DNA of 64,000 nucleotides from contig NZ_LJZS01000005.1 in the NCBI RefSeq assembly GCF_001314875.1, forward strand, positions 1-64,000, read 5' to 3'. The stretch's first letter is position 1. Each line of letters starts with the position of its first letter. This document shows positions 27,939 to 37,565 of the stretch, piece by piece. Origin of the DNA: Halomonas sp. HL-48. Lineage in GTDB: Bacteria > Pseudomonadota > Gammaproteobacteria > Pseudomonadales > Halomonadaceae. The notes under the pieces are model-generated. The model had not been told where the DNA came from, made no database searches, and saw only the letters and a list, made by a program, of their open reading frames with translations. A program made the position numbers and the translations under genes.

Positions 27939-28031
27939 CCTTAATAAGCAGGCAATCATGGCGATTGGCCTGCAGGTAATTTGCTTGGTGGCTGGCCGCA
28001 TCTGGTCGCCACACGATCAGGAGTATCACGT

Positions 28032-28448
28032 ATGACGTACTCGCGCGGTGCTGCCGCCTATGGCCGGGGAGCCAATGCTTACGCAAGGGTTGGCGTTGAA
28101 AGCGGGGTGATGTCGGCGGACCCTCATCAGCTTATCGTCATGTTGTTTGACGGGGCGCAAGCGGCCATTCGAGCGGGCCGTATCCACATGCAGGCGGGGA
28201 ACACCTCTGAAAAGGGGCGGTCGATCTCGAAGGCGCTGGATATCGTCAATAACGGCTTGGCAGCGGCGCTCGACCGTGAACAGGGCGGCGAAATTGCCGA
28301 GCGATTAGCCTCGCTCTACAACTACATCGCGCGCTTGTTGTTGAACGCTAATTTGCGCAATGACGAAGCCAGCCTCGACGAAGCCGAGCGGCTGCTCGAG
28401 GACATTGCGTCGGCATGGCGCGAAATTGGCCAGCAACAATCTGCATGA
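28032..28448 (+). CDS. fliS: FliS, flagellin export chaperone
   Basis: A 138-residue helical protein. The N-terminus AYGRGANAYARVGVESGVMSADPHQLIVMLFDGA is typical of FliS (conserved part DPHQLIVMLFDGA), as is ALDIVNNGLAAALDREQGGEIAERLASLYNYI. FliS keeps flagellin monomers unfolded for export. The ATG at 28032 follows AGGAG; the open frame extends upstream to 27981 without support. The neighbouring fliC and fliD are absent, so the chaperone operon is detached from its clients. Confidence 0.96.
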   Translation: MTYSRGAAAYGRGANAYARVGVESGVMSADPHQLIVMLFDGAQAAIRAGRIHMQAGNTSEKGRSISKALDIVNNGLAAALDREQGGEIAERLASLYNYIARLLLNANLRNDEASLDEAERLLEDIASAWREIGQQQSA

Positions 28449-28455
28449 GGCAATG

Positions 28456-28863
28456 ATGTCGGCTACCACCATGGCGCATGATGACGCTCAACAGACCCTG
28501 CTTGATACATATGAAGCGCTTCTTAATAGCGTCACGCATATGCATCAGCTGGCCGATAATGACCAGTGGGCAGACTTGATCGAACAGCGTACCCACTATG
28601 TGCTGCTGGTGGATAAGCTGCGCGAGTTAGACGCGGCAGTGACCCTCGAGCCAACGGCCCAGCAACAAAAAGCCGAGTTGCTGGAGGCGATTCTGGAGCA
28701 GGACGTTGAGATTCGCCGGCAACTGATTGCCCGCCGCGATGAACTGGGGCGTTTGATCAATGTGTCGCAGCGTCAGCGCAGTCTGCATCGCGCCTATGCG
28801 CCGCAGCAGGGGAGAGGCGGGGCTTTCTCCGGCGATGATGAACAGGCGCCGAGGTCGTCGTGA
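28456..28863 (+). CDS. fliT: FliT-like flagellar chaperone
   Basis: A 135-residue helical protein directly after fliS. The helical pattern (LLDTYEALLNSVTHMHQLADNDQWADLIEQRTHYVLLVDKL) and a second helix with ILEQDVEIRRQLIARRDELG fit FliT, the FliD chaperone and FlhDC antagonist. Identity rests on order, size and helix pattern. GAGG five bases before 28456 supports that ATG over the adjacent one at 28453. Its stop overlaps the next gene's start. Confidence 0.78.
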   Translation: MSATTMAHDDAQQTLLDTYEALLNSVTHMHQLADNDQWADLIEQRTHYVLLVDKLRELDAAVTLEPTAQQQKAELLEAILEQDVEIRRQLIARRDELGRLINVSQRQRSLHRAYAPQQGRGGAFSGDDEQAPRSS

Positions 28864-30161
28864 GTACGATTAACCCGCTGATCGATACCTTGCTCCACCA
28901 GGTGCTGGGGCGGCGAGGTGACGTGTCGAATCAGCGGTTAATGGATCAGCCGATCAGGCCCATCGTGCCCGGAGAAGGACCGCGCGCCTTGATGGGTGAT
29001 GCGCGCCTTGACGGGCGTGATGCAGCCTCCACGGTGCTACGCGATACCGCGCTGCGCGACATGAGAGGGCTGCCGTCCCAGTTGGATGGCGGTCGACTGC
29101 CCCAGCGCGGCGATGCTCAGGCATTGCCGCCGGGCTCAACTCAGACACATTTCAGCCCAGCGGCACGTACCATTGCCGATGTGCTGCTGCGCTTCCCCGC
29201 GCCTCCCGCCACAATGCGGCCTGAAGCGCCGTTGATGAACGCCGCCGAACCGGCGTCGCCGGGACAGCTGGCGAGTCGCCTTGAGGCCAGCGTGAGGGAC
29301 AGCGGACTGTTTTACGAGGCGCATCTCAAGCGCTGGTTTCAAGGGGACACCAGTCGACAGCAGTTGCTGAGAGAGCCCCAAATGCAGCCTGGCCCGCGGG
29401 CAACGGTGCCCACGCCGCTGGCGTCCACTGTGCTGGGCATGGGGGTAACGCCCCAGGGGCCGGGCAGTGGGATGGGGGCGCAAGGTCTGGTGCCCAGTGG
29501 CACGGCGCCGCTGATGACGACATTGCCGACCAATGCGACCATTGTGCCGAACACGCCGCTGGTCCCCGTGGCCAGTGAATCGGCGGCGCGAGGCAATGTG
29601 ACCAATGCGCCAGCCCCGAATCCAGCGGCGCCAGCGGGCCCTGCGCTGCTCAATGCCGCCGAGGTTGCCACGACGGCCAAAGAAACTTCGCAAGCCAGTA
29701 TTGATGCCCGGCTGGCCCGCGACGCGCTGGATATCATGCCCAATCGCCAGCCTCGTGAAGTGGTTCATGAGAGCCTGCAAAGCCTGGTGCGTCAGCAACT
29801 GGAAATGCTGGTGTCGCCGACGATTCGCTGGGAAGGCGACGTATGGGCAGGCATTTTCATGGCGCTGGTGGTTAACCTGCCGAACCGCGAGCAGTCCCAG
29901 AATAGTGACGGTGAGCAGGAAGCGGGGGAGGATAACTGGCAGTCGGACATGCAGCTTGATGTGCCGGGCTTTGGTGCCTTCAGCGTATCGCTGCGGCTTT
30001 ATCATGGTGCATTGAGCATTGATCTTACCGCCAATGATGCCCAGGTACACCAGCGCCTGGAAGAGGGTGTACCCTCGCTCGAGTCGCGTCTGGAGGCATT
30101 GGATCTGCGCAAGGTGCAGGTACGCGCCCGCTACGTGGAGGCAACGGATGTCGTCGGATGA
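28860..30161 (+). CDS. Second FliK-like (Flg_hook domain) protein
   Basis: A 433-residue protein. The first ~300 residues are Pro/Ala/Gly/Thr-rich and probably disordered. The C-terminal ~110 residues contain WQSDMQLDVPGFGAFSVSLRLYHG and LEEGVPSLESRLEALDLRKVQVRARY, which resemble the FliK C-terminal hook-length domain. It overlaps fliT by four bases and the next gene, an FlhB C-terminal homologue, by 14 bases. A FliK-like and an FlhB-like gene side by side suggest a paired accessory switch. It is a paralogue of the FliK at 18082-19455; its role is inferred. Confidence 0.75.
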   Translation: MSTINPLIDTLLHQVLGRRGDVSNQRLMDQPIRPIVPGEGPRALMGDARLDGRDAASTVLRDTALRDMRGLPSQLDGGRLPQRGDAQALPPGSTQTHFSPAARTIADVLLRFPAPPATMRPEAPLMNAAEPASPGQLASRLEASVRDSGLFYEAHLKRWFQGDTSRQQLLREPQMQPGPRATVPTPLASTVLGMGVTPQGPGSGMGAQGLVPSGTAPLMTTLPTNATIVPNTPLVPVASESAARGNVTNAPAPNPAAPAGPALLNAAEVATTAKETSQASIDARLARDALDIMPNRQPREVVHESLQSLVRQQLEMLVSPTIRWEGDVWAGIFMALVVNLPNREQSQNSDGEQEAGEDNWQSDMQLDVPGFGAFSVSLRLYHGALSIDLTANDAQVHQRLEEGVPSLESRLEALDLRKVQVRARYVEATDVVG

Positions 30162-30438
30162 GTCGCGCCGCCAGGCGGTCGCGCTGGCCTACCAGGAGCA
30201 TGAGCGCGCCCCGCGCGTAGTGGCCAAGGGGTACGGCGAGCTGGCCGAGCGGATCATGGCGGAGGCGCAGCGCCAGGGCATATATGTACATGATGCGCCG
30301 GAGCTGGTCGCGCTGTTGATGCAGCTGGATTTGGACGCGGAAATTCCAGCCAATCTTTATCAGATCATCGCCGAACTGTTGGTATGGGTATTTGAGTTAT
30401 CGGAGGCTGGGTTAAATAAGCGCGTAAGCGCCGAGTAG
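30148..30438 (+). CDS. FlhB C-terminal domain homologue (FhlB / EscU-YscU-HrcU family)
   Basis: A 96-residue protein equivalent to the cytoplasmic FlhB fragment just after the NPTH cleavage site. RRQAVALAYQEHERAPRVVAKGYGELAERI and LDLDAEIPANLYQIIAELLVWVF line up with residues 274-355 of the full FlhB encoded at 42607. It has no membrane helices and no NPTH motif. In E. coli, Salmonella and other bacteria such fragments can partly replace the FlhB C-terminus. It starts inside the preceding FliK-like gene with GGAGG upstream. Confidence 0.88.
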   Translation: MSSDESRRQAVALAYQEHERAPRVVAKGYGELAERIMAEAQRQGIYVHDAPELVALLMQLDLDAEIPANLYQIIAELLVWVFELSEAGLNKRVSAE

Positions 30439-30543
30439 CCAATACATACGTTGTATGCAACCATGAGTTTGGGTCAGTTACAAAGTCATTCATGGCGCTG
30501 GTACAACGGTAATAAAAGCGCCTGTGTCGTTCGATAGGCCACT

Positions 30544-30876
30544 ATGATTCAAACCAGCTTTTTAGATGAAATACAGGAAATTAATTTAGCGTACCTGCTG
30601 CTCGCACAGCGCTTGTTGAGCGAGGACCGTGAAGCCGCCATGTTCCGTCTCAAAATCGACGGCGAGGTGGCAGATATAATCGTGTCGCTCAATGCACGAC
30701 AGCTCACGAAGCTGGCGCGGACCAATCAGCTGATCTGCCGATTTGGGCAGGCAGGGGCCGAGCGCTTGCAGCAGGTCATCAATAATCCGCGCGACCAAGG
30801 TCTCGCAAGCCTGCATGCTTCATTATTACTGGCGGGGGAGGGGTATGAGTCGATGCCGCCGGAGGACAGCACGTGA
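30544..30876 (+). CDS. flhD: FlhD, flagellar master regulator subunit
   Basis: A 110-residue protein matching FlhD along its length: [32 protein letters not shown] and [17 protein letters not shown]. With FlhC it forms the heterohexamer that activates class II flagellar promoters with sigma-70. The 105-bp upstream gap has no confident promoter. Its stop overlaps flhC as ATGA-type (GTGA). It heads flhDC-motAB-cheAW as in enteric bacteria. Confidence 0.97.
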   Translation: MIQTSFLDEIQEINLAYLLLAQRLLSEDREAAMFRLKIDGEVADIIVSLNARQLTKLARTNQLICRFGQAGAERLQQVINNPRDQGLASLHASLLLAGEGYESMPPEDST

Positions 30877-31415
30877 GTCAGAAAAGCTTAGTAGACGAAA
30901 TGCATCAGGTGCAGCTCGCTATTGAGCTGATCGAACTCGGGGCCAGGCTTCAGGTGTTGGAGACGGAGACGGAGTTGAGCCGTACCCGACTCATCAAGCT
31001 GTACAAAGAAGTAAGAGGAATGTCACCGCCAAAAGGCATGCTGCCGTTTTCAACCGACTGGTTCATTACCTGGCTGCCTAACATTCACTCTTCCTTATTT
31101 TACAACATTTATATTAGCTTGGTGAAAGAGGCTGGCTGTGAGCGCATCGATGCGTTTGTGAAGGCCTATCGGCTATACGGCGAGCAGATTGATGTTGAAG
31201 AGGTGGAGCCGGTTTTAGGATTGACGCGCGCCTGGACACTGGTGCGGTTTTTTGAAAGCGACCTGCTCCAACTGACGCCGTGTACGCGATGCGGTGGGAG
31301 TTTTGTCGCCCATGCGCACAGCCCACTGCATGATTATGTTTGCGGGATCTGCCAGCCGCCATCCCGGGCAGGCAAAACGCGACAAATGTGTAAACCCGCG
31401 TCGAACGCGACGTAA
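30873..31415 (+). CDS. flhC: FlhC, flagellar master regulator subunit
   Basis: A 180-residue DNA-binding partner of FlhD. The C-terminal half carries the four zinc-binding cysteines as CTRC (about residue 135) and CGIC (about 155), separated by an HAHSPLHDY stretch. N-terminal [32 protein letters not shown] is the conserved helical region. The start is GTG overlapping the flhD stop. Confidence 0.97.
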   Translation: MSQKSLVDEMHQVQLAIELIELGARLQVLETETELSRTRLIKLYKEVRGMSPPKGMLPFSTDWFITWLPNIHSSLFYNIYISLVKEAGCERIDAFVKAYRLYGEQIDVEEVEPVLGLTRAWTLVRFFESDLLQLTPCTRCGGSFVAHAHSPLHDYVCGICQPPSRAGKTRQMCKPASNAT

Positions 31416-31481
31416 CGTTTTGATGTAACGGTGTCTCGTTGGTTCCGTTACCGACCATTGAAATAGTGAAGGACACTGCTT

Positions 31482-32351
31482 GTGCTGATCCTATTAGGCT
31501 ACATCGTCGTATTGCTCTCAGTATTTGGTGGCTACGTGCTGGCGGGCGGCAGCCTTGGCCCGCTTTACCAGCCACTGGAATTACTCATGATCGGTGGTGC
31601 TGGGGTAGGGGCATTTATCGCAGCGAATAACAGCAAGGCTATCAAGGCCACCTTCAAGATTATGCCCAAGCTGAAGCGTACCAATAAGTACAATAAAGCT
31701 ATGTATATGGAGTTGATGGCGCTGCAGTACAAGCTGTTGTCCAAAATTCGTCGTGAAGGCATGTTGGGCATTGAGCGGGATATCGACAACCCACAGGAAA
31801 GCCCGCTGTTTCAAGAGCATCCGACGGTGCTTGCCGACCCACACATTATGAACTTCCTCACCGACTATCTGCGTCTGATGGTCAGTGGCGGCATGGAGCC
31901 CATGGAAATCGACGAGCTCATGCTCCACGAGATTGAGGCGTTTGAGCAGGAAGCGCATATCCCCGTTGATGCCATTGCAAAAGTTGGTGATGCCATGCCC
32001 GCCTTTGGTATCGTCGCGGCGGTGATGGGCGTGGTAAAAGCGCTAACTTACGCGGGCGCCGACCCGGAACAGATGGGCGAAATGATTGCTCTTGCACTAG
32101 TGGGTACCTTCCTGGGCATTTTGCTGGGCTATGGGTTTATCAACCCGGTGGCCAGCTATATTGATCGCCAGGCTAAGGAAGCTGAAAAAATGCTCCAGTG
32201 CATACGCGTCACGCTGCTGGCAAGTCTTCATGGCTACGCCCCTCAGCTGGCCGTGGAGTTTGGTCGTAAGGCACTGCACAGCACCGAACGCCCGACCTTC
32301 AACGAACTGGAAGACTACGTACGCGACGCGAAAAAGGCTGGTAGTGCATGA
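31482..32351 (+). CDS. motA: MotA, stator channel protein
   Basis: A 289-residue four-helix membrane protein. The start is GTG at 31482 with GAAGGA upstream. MotA features include the cytoplasmic charged loop with KIRREGMLGIERDI (torque-generating Arg/Glu), the Pro of AMPAFGIVAAVMG and the Pro of GFINPVAS. Length and sequence match the E. coli-type proton stator. A 7-bp inverted repeat (GTAACGG/CCGTTAC) lies in the flhC-motA gap. motB follows with a four-base overlap. Confidence 0.97.
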   Translation: MLILLGYIVVLLSVFGGYVLAGGSLGPLYQPLELLMIGGAGVGAFIAANNSKAIKATFKIMPKLKRTNKYNKAMYMELMALQYKLLSKIRREGMLGIERDIDNPQESPLFQEHPTVLADPHIMNFLTDYLRLMVSGGMEPMEIDELMLHEIEAFEQEAHIPVDAIAKVGDAMPAFGIVAAVMGVVKALTYAGADPEQMGEMIALALVGTFLGILLGYGFINPVASYIDRQAKEAEKMLQCIRVTLLASLHGYAPQLAVEFGRKALHSTERPTFNELEDYVRDAKKAGSA

Positions 32352-33316
32352 GTACGGCGGGAGATAAGCGTCCGATCATTATTCGGCGCAAAAAAGTCGT
32401 TCATGCGCACCACGGTGGCTCATGGAAAATCGCTCTCGCTGACTTTATGACCGCGTTGATGGCGCTGTTTCTGGTGCTGTGGATACTCAGCGTGTCCAGC
32501 GATGAACAGCGTGAAGGTGTCGCCGAATACTTCAGCACCCCACTTGTATCTGCGATTACCGGTGGTGATCGCTCCGGAAGCACCAGCGCCATCCCCGGCG
32601 GTGGGCCCGACCCGACCCACAGCGATGGCGAGCGCGCGCGCATTGACCTGATGCAGGTGACGCGGCCAAGTCAACAAGAGCGGCGCTTTTTCATGGACGT
32701 GCAGGAACGCATCGAACGCGCCATTGAGCTGGACCCTGAGCTGCGCGAGCTACGCTCCCAGCTGCGCTTTGACTTGACCCGAGAGGGTCTGCGCATCCAG
32801 GTGTTGGATACCGAGCAGCGGCCCATGTTCGAGCTGGGCAGCGACCAGGTGGCCCCCTACATGCGCAACCTGTTGCGGACCATTGCGCCGTTGCTCAACG
32901 AGCTGCCCAACGACCTGAGTATTGGCGGTCACACTGACAATGTGCCCTACTCGGGTGGCTATCGGGGCTATAGCAACTGGGAACTATCCAATGATCGTGC
33001 CAATGCTTCCCGGCAAGAGCTGGTTGCCGGTGGGCTTGATCCGGATCAACTGTTGCGCGTTTCCGGCTATGCAGACAGGGTATTGCTGCCCGACACTGAA
33101 CCCGATGACCCCATTAATCGGCGTATTGAAATGGTCATTCTGCTACCTGAAATCGCCGAGGCGATCCGCAACCCGGTGGTAATGGAGACTGACATTTCCA
33201 CGGTGTTATCCGAAACGGCGGAAGAGGTCATTCAGGCGCCTAGCGAAGACACACCCGCGCAAGCGATTGACCTTGAACAACCAGACTTAGAACAAGAGGC
33301 GACGAACGCCGAATAA
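32348..33316 (+). CDS. motB: MotB, stator anchor protein
   Basis: A 322-residue protein with one membrane helix (about 32-50) containing the ion-binding Asp in ALADFMTALMALFLVLWIL. The periplasmic OmpA-like peptidoglycan-binding domain has LSIGGHTDNVPYSGGYRGYSNWELSNDRA and NRRIEMVIL. The C-terminal ~50 residues are an acidic tail. It is the partner of MotA. Confidence 0.97.
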   Translation: MSTAGDKRPIIIRRKKVVHAHHGGSWKIALADFMTALMALFLVLWILSVSSDEQREGVAEYFSTPLVSAITGGDRSGSTSAIPGGGPDPTHSDGERARIDLMQVTRPSQQERRFFMDVQERIERAIELDPELRELRSQLRFDLTREGLRIQVLDTEQRPMFELGSDQVAPYMRNLLRTIAPLLNELPNDLSIGGHTDNVPYSGGYRGYSNWELSNDRANASRQELVAGGLDPDQLLRVSGYADRVLLPDTEPDDPINRRIEMVILLPEIAEAIRNPVVMETDISTVLSETAEEVIQAPSEDTPAQAIDLEQPDLEQEATNAE

Positions 33317-33362
33317 CACGGCGTTCGTGGTAATACTTTTACGTGAAGGTAGGGGACGGTGC

Positions 33363-35456
33363 ATGGATATAGCTGATTTTTTTGACACCTTTTTTGAAGA
33401 AGCTGAAGAGCTGCTGGCGGACATGGAGCAGCATCTGCTAGAGCTGGATGTTGATAATCCGGATAGCGAGCAGCTTAACGCCATTTTCCGTGCCGCACAT
33501 TCGATCAAAGGGGGCGCAGGTACCTTCGGGTTCAGCGTGCTTCAGAAGACAACGCATATCCTCGAAAACCTCTTGGATTACGCGCGTAAAGGGGAGCTAG
33601 CGCTGCGGGCTGACCTCGTTGATACATTTTTGGAGGCCAAAGATATCATGCACGAGCAACTCAACGCCTACCGCAACGAGGAAGAGCCTGATCAAGAGAC
33701 GTACGAGCGGATTTGTCAGACGCTTCAGCAAATCGCCCTGGAAGAGATTGGCCAGCAGTTGGATGCGCCTGCCGAAACAGCGCCGCTGACGAGCACGCCC
33801 GCGCCTGCTGAGTCTGCCTCCGTCGAGGAAGAATCGGTGGGCAATACCGCCGAAGGCCAACTGAAGGTTGCGCTGATTAACGTCGACGAAAAAGACCGGG
33901 TTCTGCTCGTCGAAGAGCTCGAGCAGCTGGGCGATATCCAGTCCCAGTCGGGGGACGACAAACGCTACGAAGTGATTCTCAGCGGTAGCGTCAGCGCTGA
34001 CGATATCGAAGCGGTGATGTGCTTTATTATCGAGCCCAACCAGATCGACATTCAGCCGATTGCCGCCAGCGAGGCAAGCCCACAAGCGCCCGCAGCGTCA
34101 GCACCCCCGCCGGCTGAACAGAAAGCCCCGGCCGCACCCGCAGCAACCAAGGCGCCGGCGCCTGCCAAAGCGACTGGGGGCGATGAACCGGCCAAGGGCA
34201 AAGCCAAGAAGGCCGCTGCCGAGTCGTCGTCCATCCGCGTATCGGTGGATAAAGTTGACCAGATTATCAATCTGGTCGGTGAGCTGATCATTACCCAGTC
34301 GATGCTCGATCAGACCGTAAGCGACCTTGACGATCAGTCCGTTGGCAACAGTTCGCTGCAAAATGGCATGAGTTTGTTGCAGCGCAACGCCCGGGATCTG
34401 CAGGAGTCGGTGATGTCGATCCGTATGATCCCCATGGAATTCGTGTTTAGTCGTTTCCCTCGTGTTGTGCGGGATACCGCGGGCAAGCTTGGCAAGGAAA
34501 TCGAACTGGTCACCGAGGGCAAGTCCACCGAGCTTGATAAAAGCCTGGTGGAGCGGATTACCGATCCGCTTACCCACCTGGTCCGCAACAGCCTCGACCA
34601 CGGCATTGAAATGCCCGATGTGCGCGAGTCAATCGGCAAGCCACGCACGGGTAAGTTGACGCTTTCTGCCCGTCATCAGGGCGGCAACATCCTGATCGAG
34701 GTCCGCGACGACGGGGCCGGCCTTGACCGTGATCGGCTGCTCGCCAAGGCCAAGGAAAACGGTCTGAACGTTTCCGATACGATGTCCGATGAAGACGTCT
34801 TCCAGCTTATTTTCGCGCCGGGGTTCTCCACGGCGAAAGAAGTCACCGATGTCTCGGGGCGCGGCGTGGGTATGGACGTGGTCAAGCGTAACATCCAGGG
34901 CATGGGCGGACGCGTCGAGATTCAGTCCAAAAAGGGTGAAGGCACTATCACCAGCATTGTACTGCCGCTGACGCTGGCGATTCTGGACGGCATGTCGATC
35001 AAAGTGGGCAGCGAAACCTTCATTCTGCCGCTTTCCACCGTGCTGGAATCGCTACAGCCCAGCAAGGACGACATGTATGCCATGGCGGGTGACGACGTGG
35101 TCCTCAAGGTGCGCGACGAGTACCTGCCGGTGATCGCGATTCACGAAGTGCTGGACGTTGAAAACGCCATCACCGACCCGACCAAGAGCATCGCCGTCAT
35201 TGTGCAGGGCGAAGGGCGCCGCTATGCCATGCTGGTGGACGAACTGATCGGTCAGCAGCAGGTAGTGGTCAAGAACCTGGAAGATAATTACCGCAAAGTG
35301 CCCGGCATCTCGGCGGCGACGATTCTCGGCGACGGCAGCGTGGCGCTTATTTTGGATATTTCCGGCCTGCACCGGCTTAGCCGGGCAAAAAAAGAGGCCG
35401 GCAAACCGGCCAATACGCAAACAATGTCTTTCTACAAGGAGTCTGAACCGTCATGA
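33363..35456 (+). CDS. cheA: CheA, chemotaxis histidine kinase
   Basis: A 697-residue kinase with the standard five domains. P1 Hpt has His46 in [16 protein letters not shown]2 CheY-binding domain (about 158-235) is followed by an Ala/Pro-rich linker. P3 dimerisation leads to P4 ATP binding ([37 protein letters not shown]). P5 is CheW-like and ends near RLSRAKK. The ATG at 33363 is chosen because AGGGGACGGTGC precedes it; 33327 would add 12 unsupported residues. It overlaps cheW by four bases. Confidence 0.98.
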   Translation: MDIADFFDTFFEEAEELLADMEQHLLELDVDNPDSEQLNAIFRAAHSIKGGAGTFGFSVLQKTTHILENLLDYARKGELALRADLVDTFLEAKDIMHEQLNAYRNEEEPDQETYERICQTLQQIALEEIGQQLDAPAETAPLTSTPAPAESASVEEESVGNTAEGQLKVALINVDEKDRVLLVEELEQLGDIQSQSGDDKRYEVILSGSVSADDIEAVMCFIIEPNQIDIQPIAASEASPQAPAASAPPPAEQKAPAAPAATKAPAPAKATGGDEPAKGKAKKAAAESSSIRVSVDKVDQIINLVGELIITQSMLDQTVSDLDDQSVGNSSLQNGMSLLQRNARDLQESVMSIRMIPMEFVFSRFPRVVRDTAGKLGKEIELVTEGKSTELDKSLVERITDPLTHLVRNSLDHGIEMPDVRESIGKPRTGKLTLSARHQGGNILIEVRDDGAGLDRDRLLAKAKENGLNVSDTMSDEDVFQLIFAPGFSTAKEVTDVSGRGVGMDVVKRNIQGMGGRVEIQSKKGEGTITSIVLPLTLAILDGMSIKVGSETFILPLSTVLESLQPSKDDMYAMAGDDVVLKVRDEYLPVIAIHEVLDVENAITDPTKSIAVIVQGEGRRYAMLVDELIGQQQVVVKNLEDNYRKVPGISAATILGDGSVALILDISGLHRLSRAKKEAGKPANTQTMSFYKESEPS

Positions 35457-35950
35457 GCCAAGCAACCAATGGGGCGGTCCTCGCGACTGAAGCAGATAAT
35501 CGTGAATTTCTGGTGTTTTCTCTGGGGGATGAAGAGTACGCCATCGATATTTTGAAAGTGCAGGAAATTCGCGGCTATGAAAACGTCACGCGTATCGCCA
35601 ACGCGCCTGACTTTATCAAGGGGGTGACCAACCTGCGTGGGGTGATCGTGCCGATCGTTGACCTGCGCATCAAGTTCCACCTTGAAAATGTCGAGTACGG
35701 CGGCCAAACCGTCGTCATCGTGGTCAATGTGGCAGACCGCGTTGTGGGCATCGTGGTGGATGGCGTCTCCGACGTCATGACACTGACGCCCGATCAGATC
35801 AAACCCGCACCGGAGTTTGGCGTGACGCTATCGTCTGACTTCCTGAGCGGCCTGGGCAGCCTGGACGACCGTATGCTGGTCATCGTGGATATCGACAAGC
35901 TGCTGACCAGTGAAGAAATGGCCCTGGTAGATAGCGCAAGCCACCACTAA
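35453..35950 (+). CDS. cheW: CheW, chemoreceptor-kinase coupling protein
   Basis: A 165-residue CheW domain protein with [53 protein letters not shown] and a C-terminal [20 protein letters not shown]. It links CheA to the receptor tips. It is the last gene transcribed directly with flhDC-motAB-cheA; the MCP follows after 100 bases. Confidence 0.98.
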   Translation: MSQATNGAVLATEADNREFLVFSLGDEEYAIDILKVQEIRGYENVTRIANAPDFIKGVTNLRGVIVPIVDLRIKFHLENVEYGGQTVVIVVNVADRVVGIVVDGVSDVMTLTPDQIKPAPEFGVTLSSDFLSGLGSLDDRMLVIVDIDKLLTSEEMALVDSASHH

Positions 35951-36050
35951 GCAGGACGGTCGGCGGCACAGGGAGCGTTGCTTGATTATTCGGTCGGCCA
36001 CTCACCCGTAAGGGAATAGGGGGAGTGGCTGATAGCGAGGAGATCGATGA

Positions 36051-37349
36051 GTGGCCCAGGTAATACGTAAAGTAATGAATAACATGACCGTACGGCTGAG
36101 TTGGGGACTGGTGCTGGTCACGTTTACGGCCATGGTGTTGCTGGCCTGCGGCATTGGCCTGTACGCCCTGCATCATGGCGCCGACATTGTTCAGAACAGC
36201 GATGCGGCCTCACAGCAGCAGGCGTTCACCACCTTTGCCACGCAGATCCGCTGGGTGTTGTTGGGCGTCGTGATGGTCACTATCGCCACGGTTATCGTCG
36301 TGGTGTGGGGGGTGGCGACCAATGTGCTGCGTCCGCTGGATAATCTGGTGGGCTACTTTGAACGCATGGCAAAGGGCGATCTGAGCCAGCGGATTACCGC
36401 GCCGGGCAATAACGAAATTGGCCGCCTGTATACCGCCATGGCGCACATGCAGGAATCGCTATCGCATACGGTGGGCGTGGTGCGCACCAGCGGGACGTCG
36501 ATTTACGAGCGCTCGCAGCATATCGCCAGCGGTAACAACGACCTGTCATCACGCACCGAGCAGCAAGCCTCCTCGCTCGAGGAGACCGCCTCCAGCATGG
36601 AACAGCTCGCATCGACAGTGGGGCATAACGCCGATAACGCCCGCCAGGCAAGTCAGCTGGCAGGGGATGCCACCCTGACCGCGCGCCGCAGCGGCGAAGA
36701 AGTCGGCGAAATCGTCAATACCATGCAGGATATCAGCGCCAGTTCGCACCAGGTCGCCGATATCATCACCCTGATCGACAATATTGCTTTCCAGACCAAC
36801 ATCCTGGCGCTGAACGCCTCGGTGGAGGCGGCGCGGGCCGGTGAACATGGCCGGGGCTTTGCCGTGGTCGCGCAGGAAGTCCGCAGCCTGGCCAGCCGCA
36901 GTGCCAACGCGGCCAAGGAAATCCGCACCTTGATTGACGCCTCGTTGAGCAAGGTCGATGTCGGCACGCAATGCGTCAATCAGGCGGGGCAGACAATGCA
37001 GGACCTGGTCGCAGCCGTGCAGCGGGTGAGCGATATCATGGACGAAATTGCCGCGGCCTCTGAAGAGCAGAGCAACGGCATTGGCCAGGTCAATCAAGCC
37101 GTGGCGCAAATGGATCAGGTCGTTCAGCAAAATGCGGCCCTGGTGCAGCAAGCGTCGCGCAGCGCCAACGAACTGGAAAGCGAAGCGGGGAGGCTGCGCG
37201 AGGCAGTTGAGCGTTTTCAGCTGGCTGAGTCGTTAACGCCGCCAGGGTCGTCCGCGCGGGCGGCAACCTCATTACCCACGCCCCGGCCACGGACGGCTGC
37301 AAAAGCGCCGGCCGTTGCTGAAACGGCAGACGAGTGGGAAGCGTTTTAA
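36051..37349 (+). CDS. Methyl-accepting chemotaxis protein with minimal periplasmic domain
   Basis: A 432-residue chemoreceptor. Two membrane helices (about 18-45 and 68-92) enclose only ~25 periplasmic residues, too few for a four-helix ligand domain. HAMP (~93-145), methylation helices with [17 protein letters not shown], and the tip [37 protein letters not shown] follow. The protein ends in EWEAF, a CheR-docking pentapeptide like NWETF. The start is GTG at 36051 with GAGGAG eight bases upstream; ATG at 36075 is the alternative. It may sense redox, membrane or cytoplasmic state, or need a partner receptor. Confidence 0.93.
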   Translation: MAQVIRKVMNNMTVRLSWGLVLVTFTAMVLLACGIGLYALHHGADIVQNSDAASQQQAFTTFATQIRWVLLGVVMVTIATVIVVVWGVATNVLRPLDNLVGYFERMAKGDLSQRITAPGNNEIGRLYTAMAHMQESLSHTVGVVRTSGTSIYERSQHIASGNNDLSSRTEQQASSLEETASSMEQLASTVGHNADNARQASQLAGDATLTARRSGEEVGEIVNTMQDISASSHQVADIITLIDNIAFQTNILALNASVEAARAGEHGRGFAVVAQEVRSLASRSANAAKEIRTLIDASLSKVDVGTQCVNQAGQTMQDLVAAVQRVSDIMDEIAAASEEQSNGIGQVNQAVAQMDQVVQQNAALVQQASRSANELESEAGRLREAVERFQLAESLTPPGSSARAATSLPTPRPRTAAKAPAVAETADEWEAF

Positions 37350-37374
37350 GCCTTTAAGAAGCAGCCTAAAGCGC

Positions 37375-37401
37375 TCAAGTAGACGGGTTTCAGGCCGATA
37401 A
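37375..37401 (+). promoter_or_regulatory. Sigma-28 promoter upstream of cheR
   Basis: TCAAGTAG (37375-37382), an 11-base spacer and a perfect -10 box GCCGATAA (37394-37401) lie in the 216-bp gap between the MCP stop and the proposed cheR start. It would give a separate class III transcript for cheR onward, with a leader of ~160 bases. Confidence 0.8.
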
Positions 37402-37565
37402 CATGATGACTGGCGTCGATCTGATCGACGCGACGGGCACGCTGCGTCACCCGCGCGGCGTGCTCCAGTCCAGCAGTCGGTTGTTTGTCAGACGCTGTGT
37501 CGTGCAACCACCCCGTGGGCTGACAAGCACACGGGTCAAGGCTTTGTAGAGGAGTGGCATATATT

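Noticed and set aside
29136..30050. Open frame of 304 codons opposite the FliK-like gene
   Set aside because: His/Arg-rich mirror of a Pro/Ala-rich coding sequence, without any recognisable motif.
36009..36035. Possible sigma-28 promoter before the first MCP (TAAGGGAA-N11-GCTGATAG)
   Set aside because: The -35 box is poor and a transcript starting there would cut into the ribosome site of the chosen GTG start. The site also overlaps a GCCACTC/GAGTGGC hairpin. It would only work if translation began at 36075.
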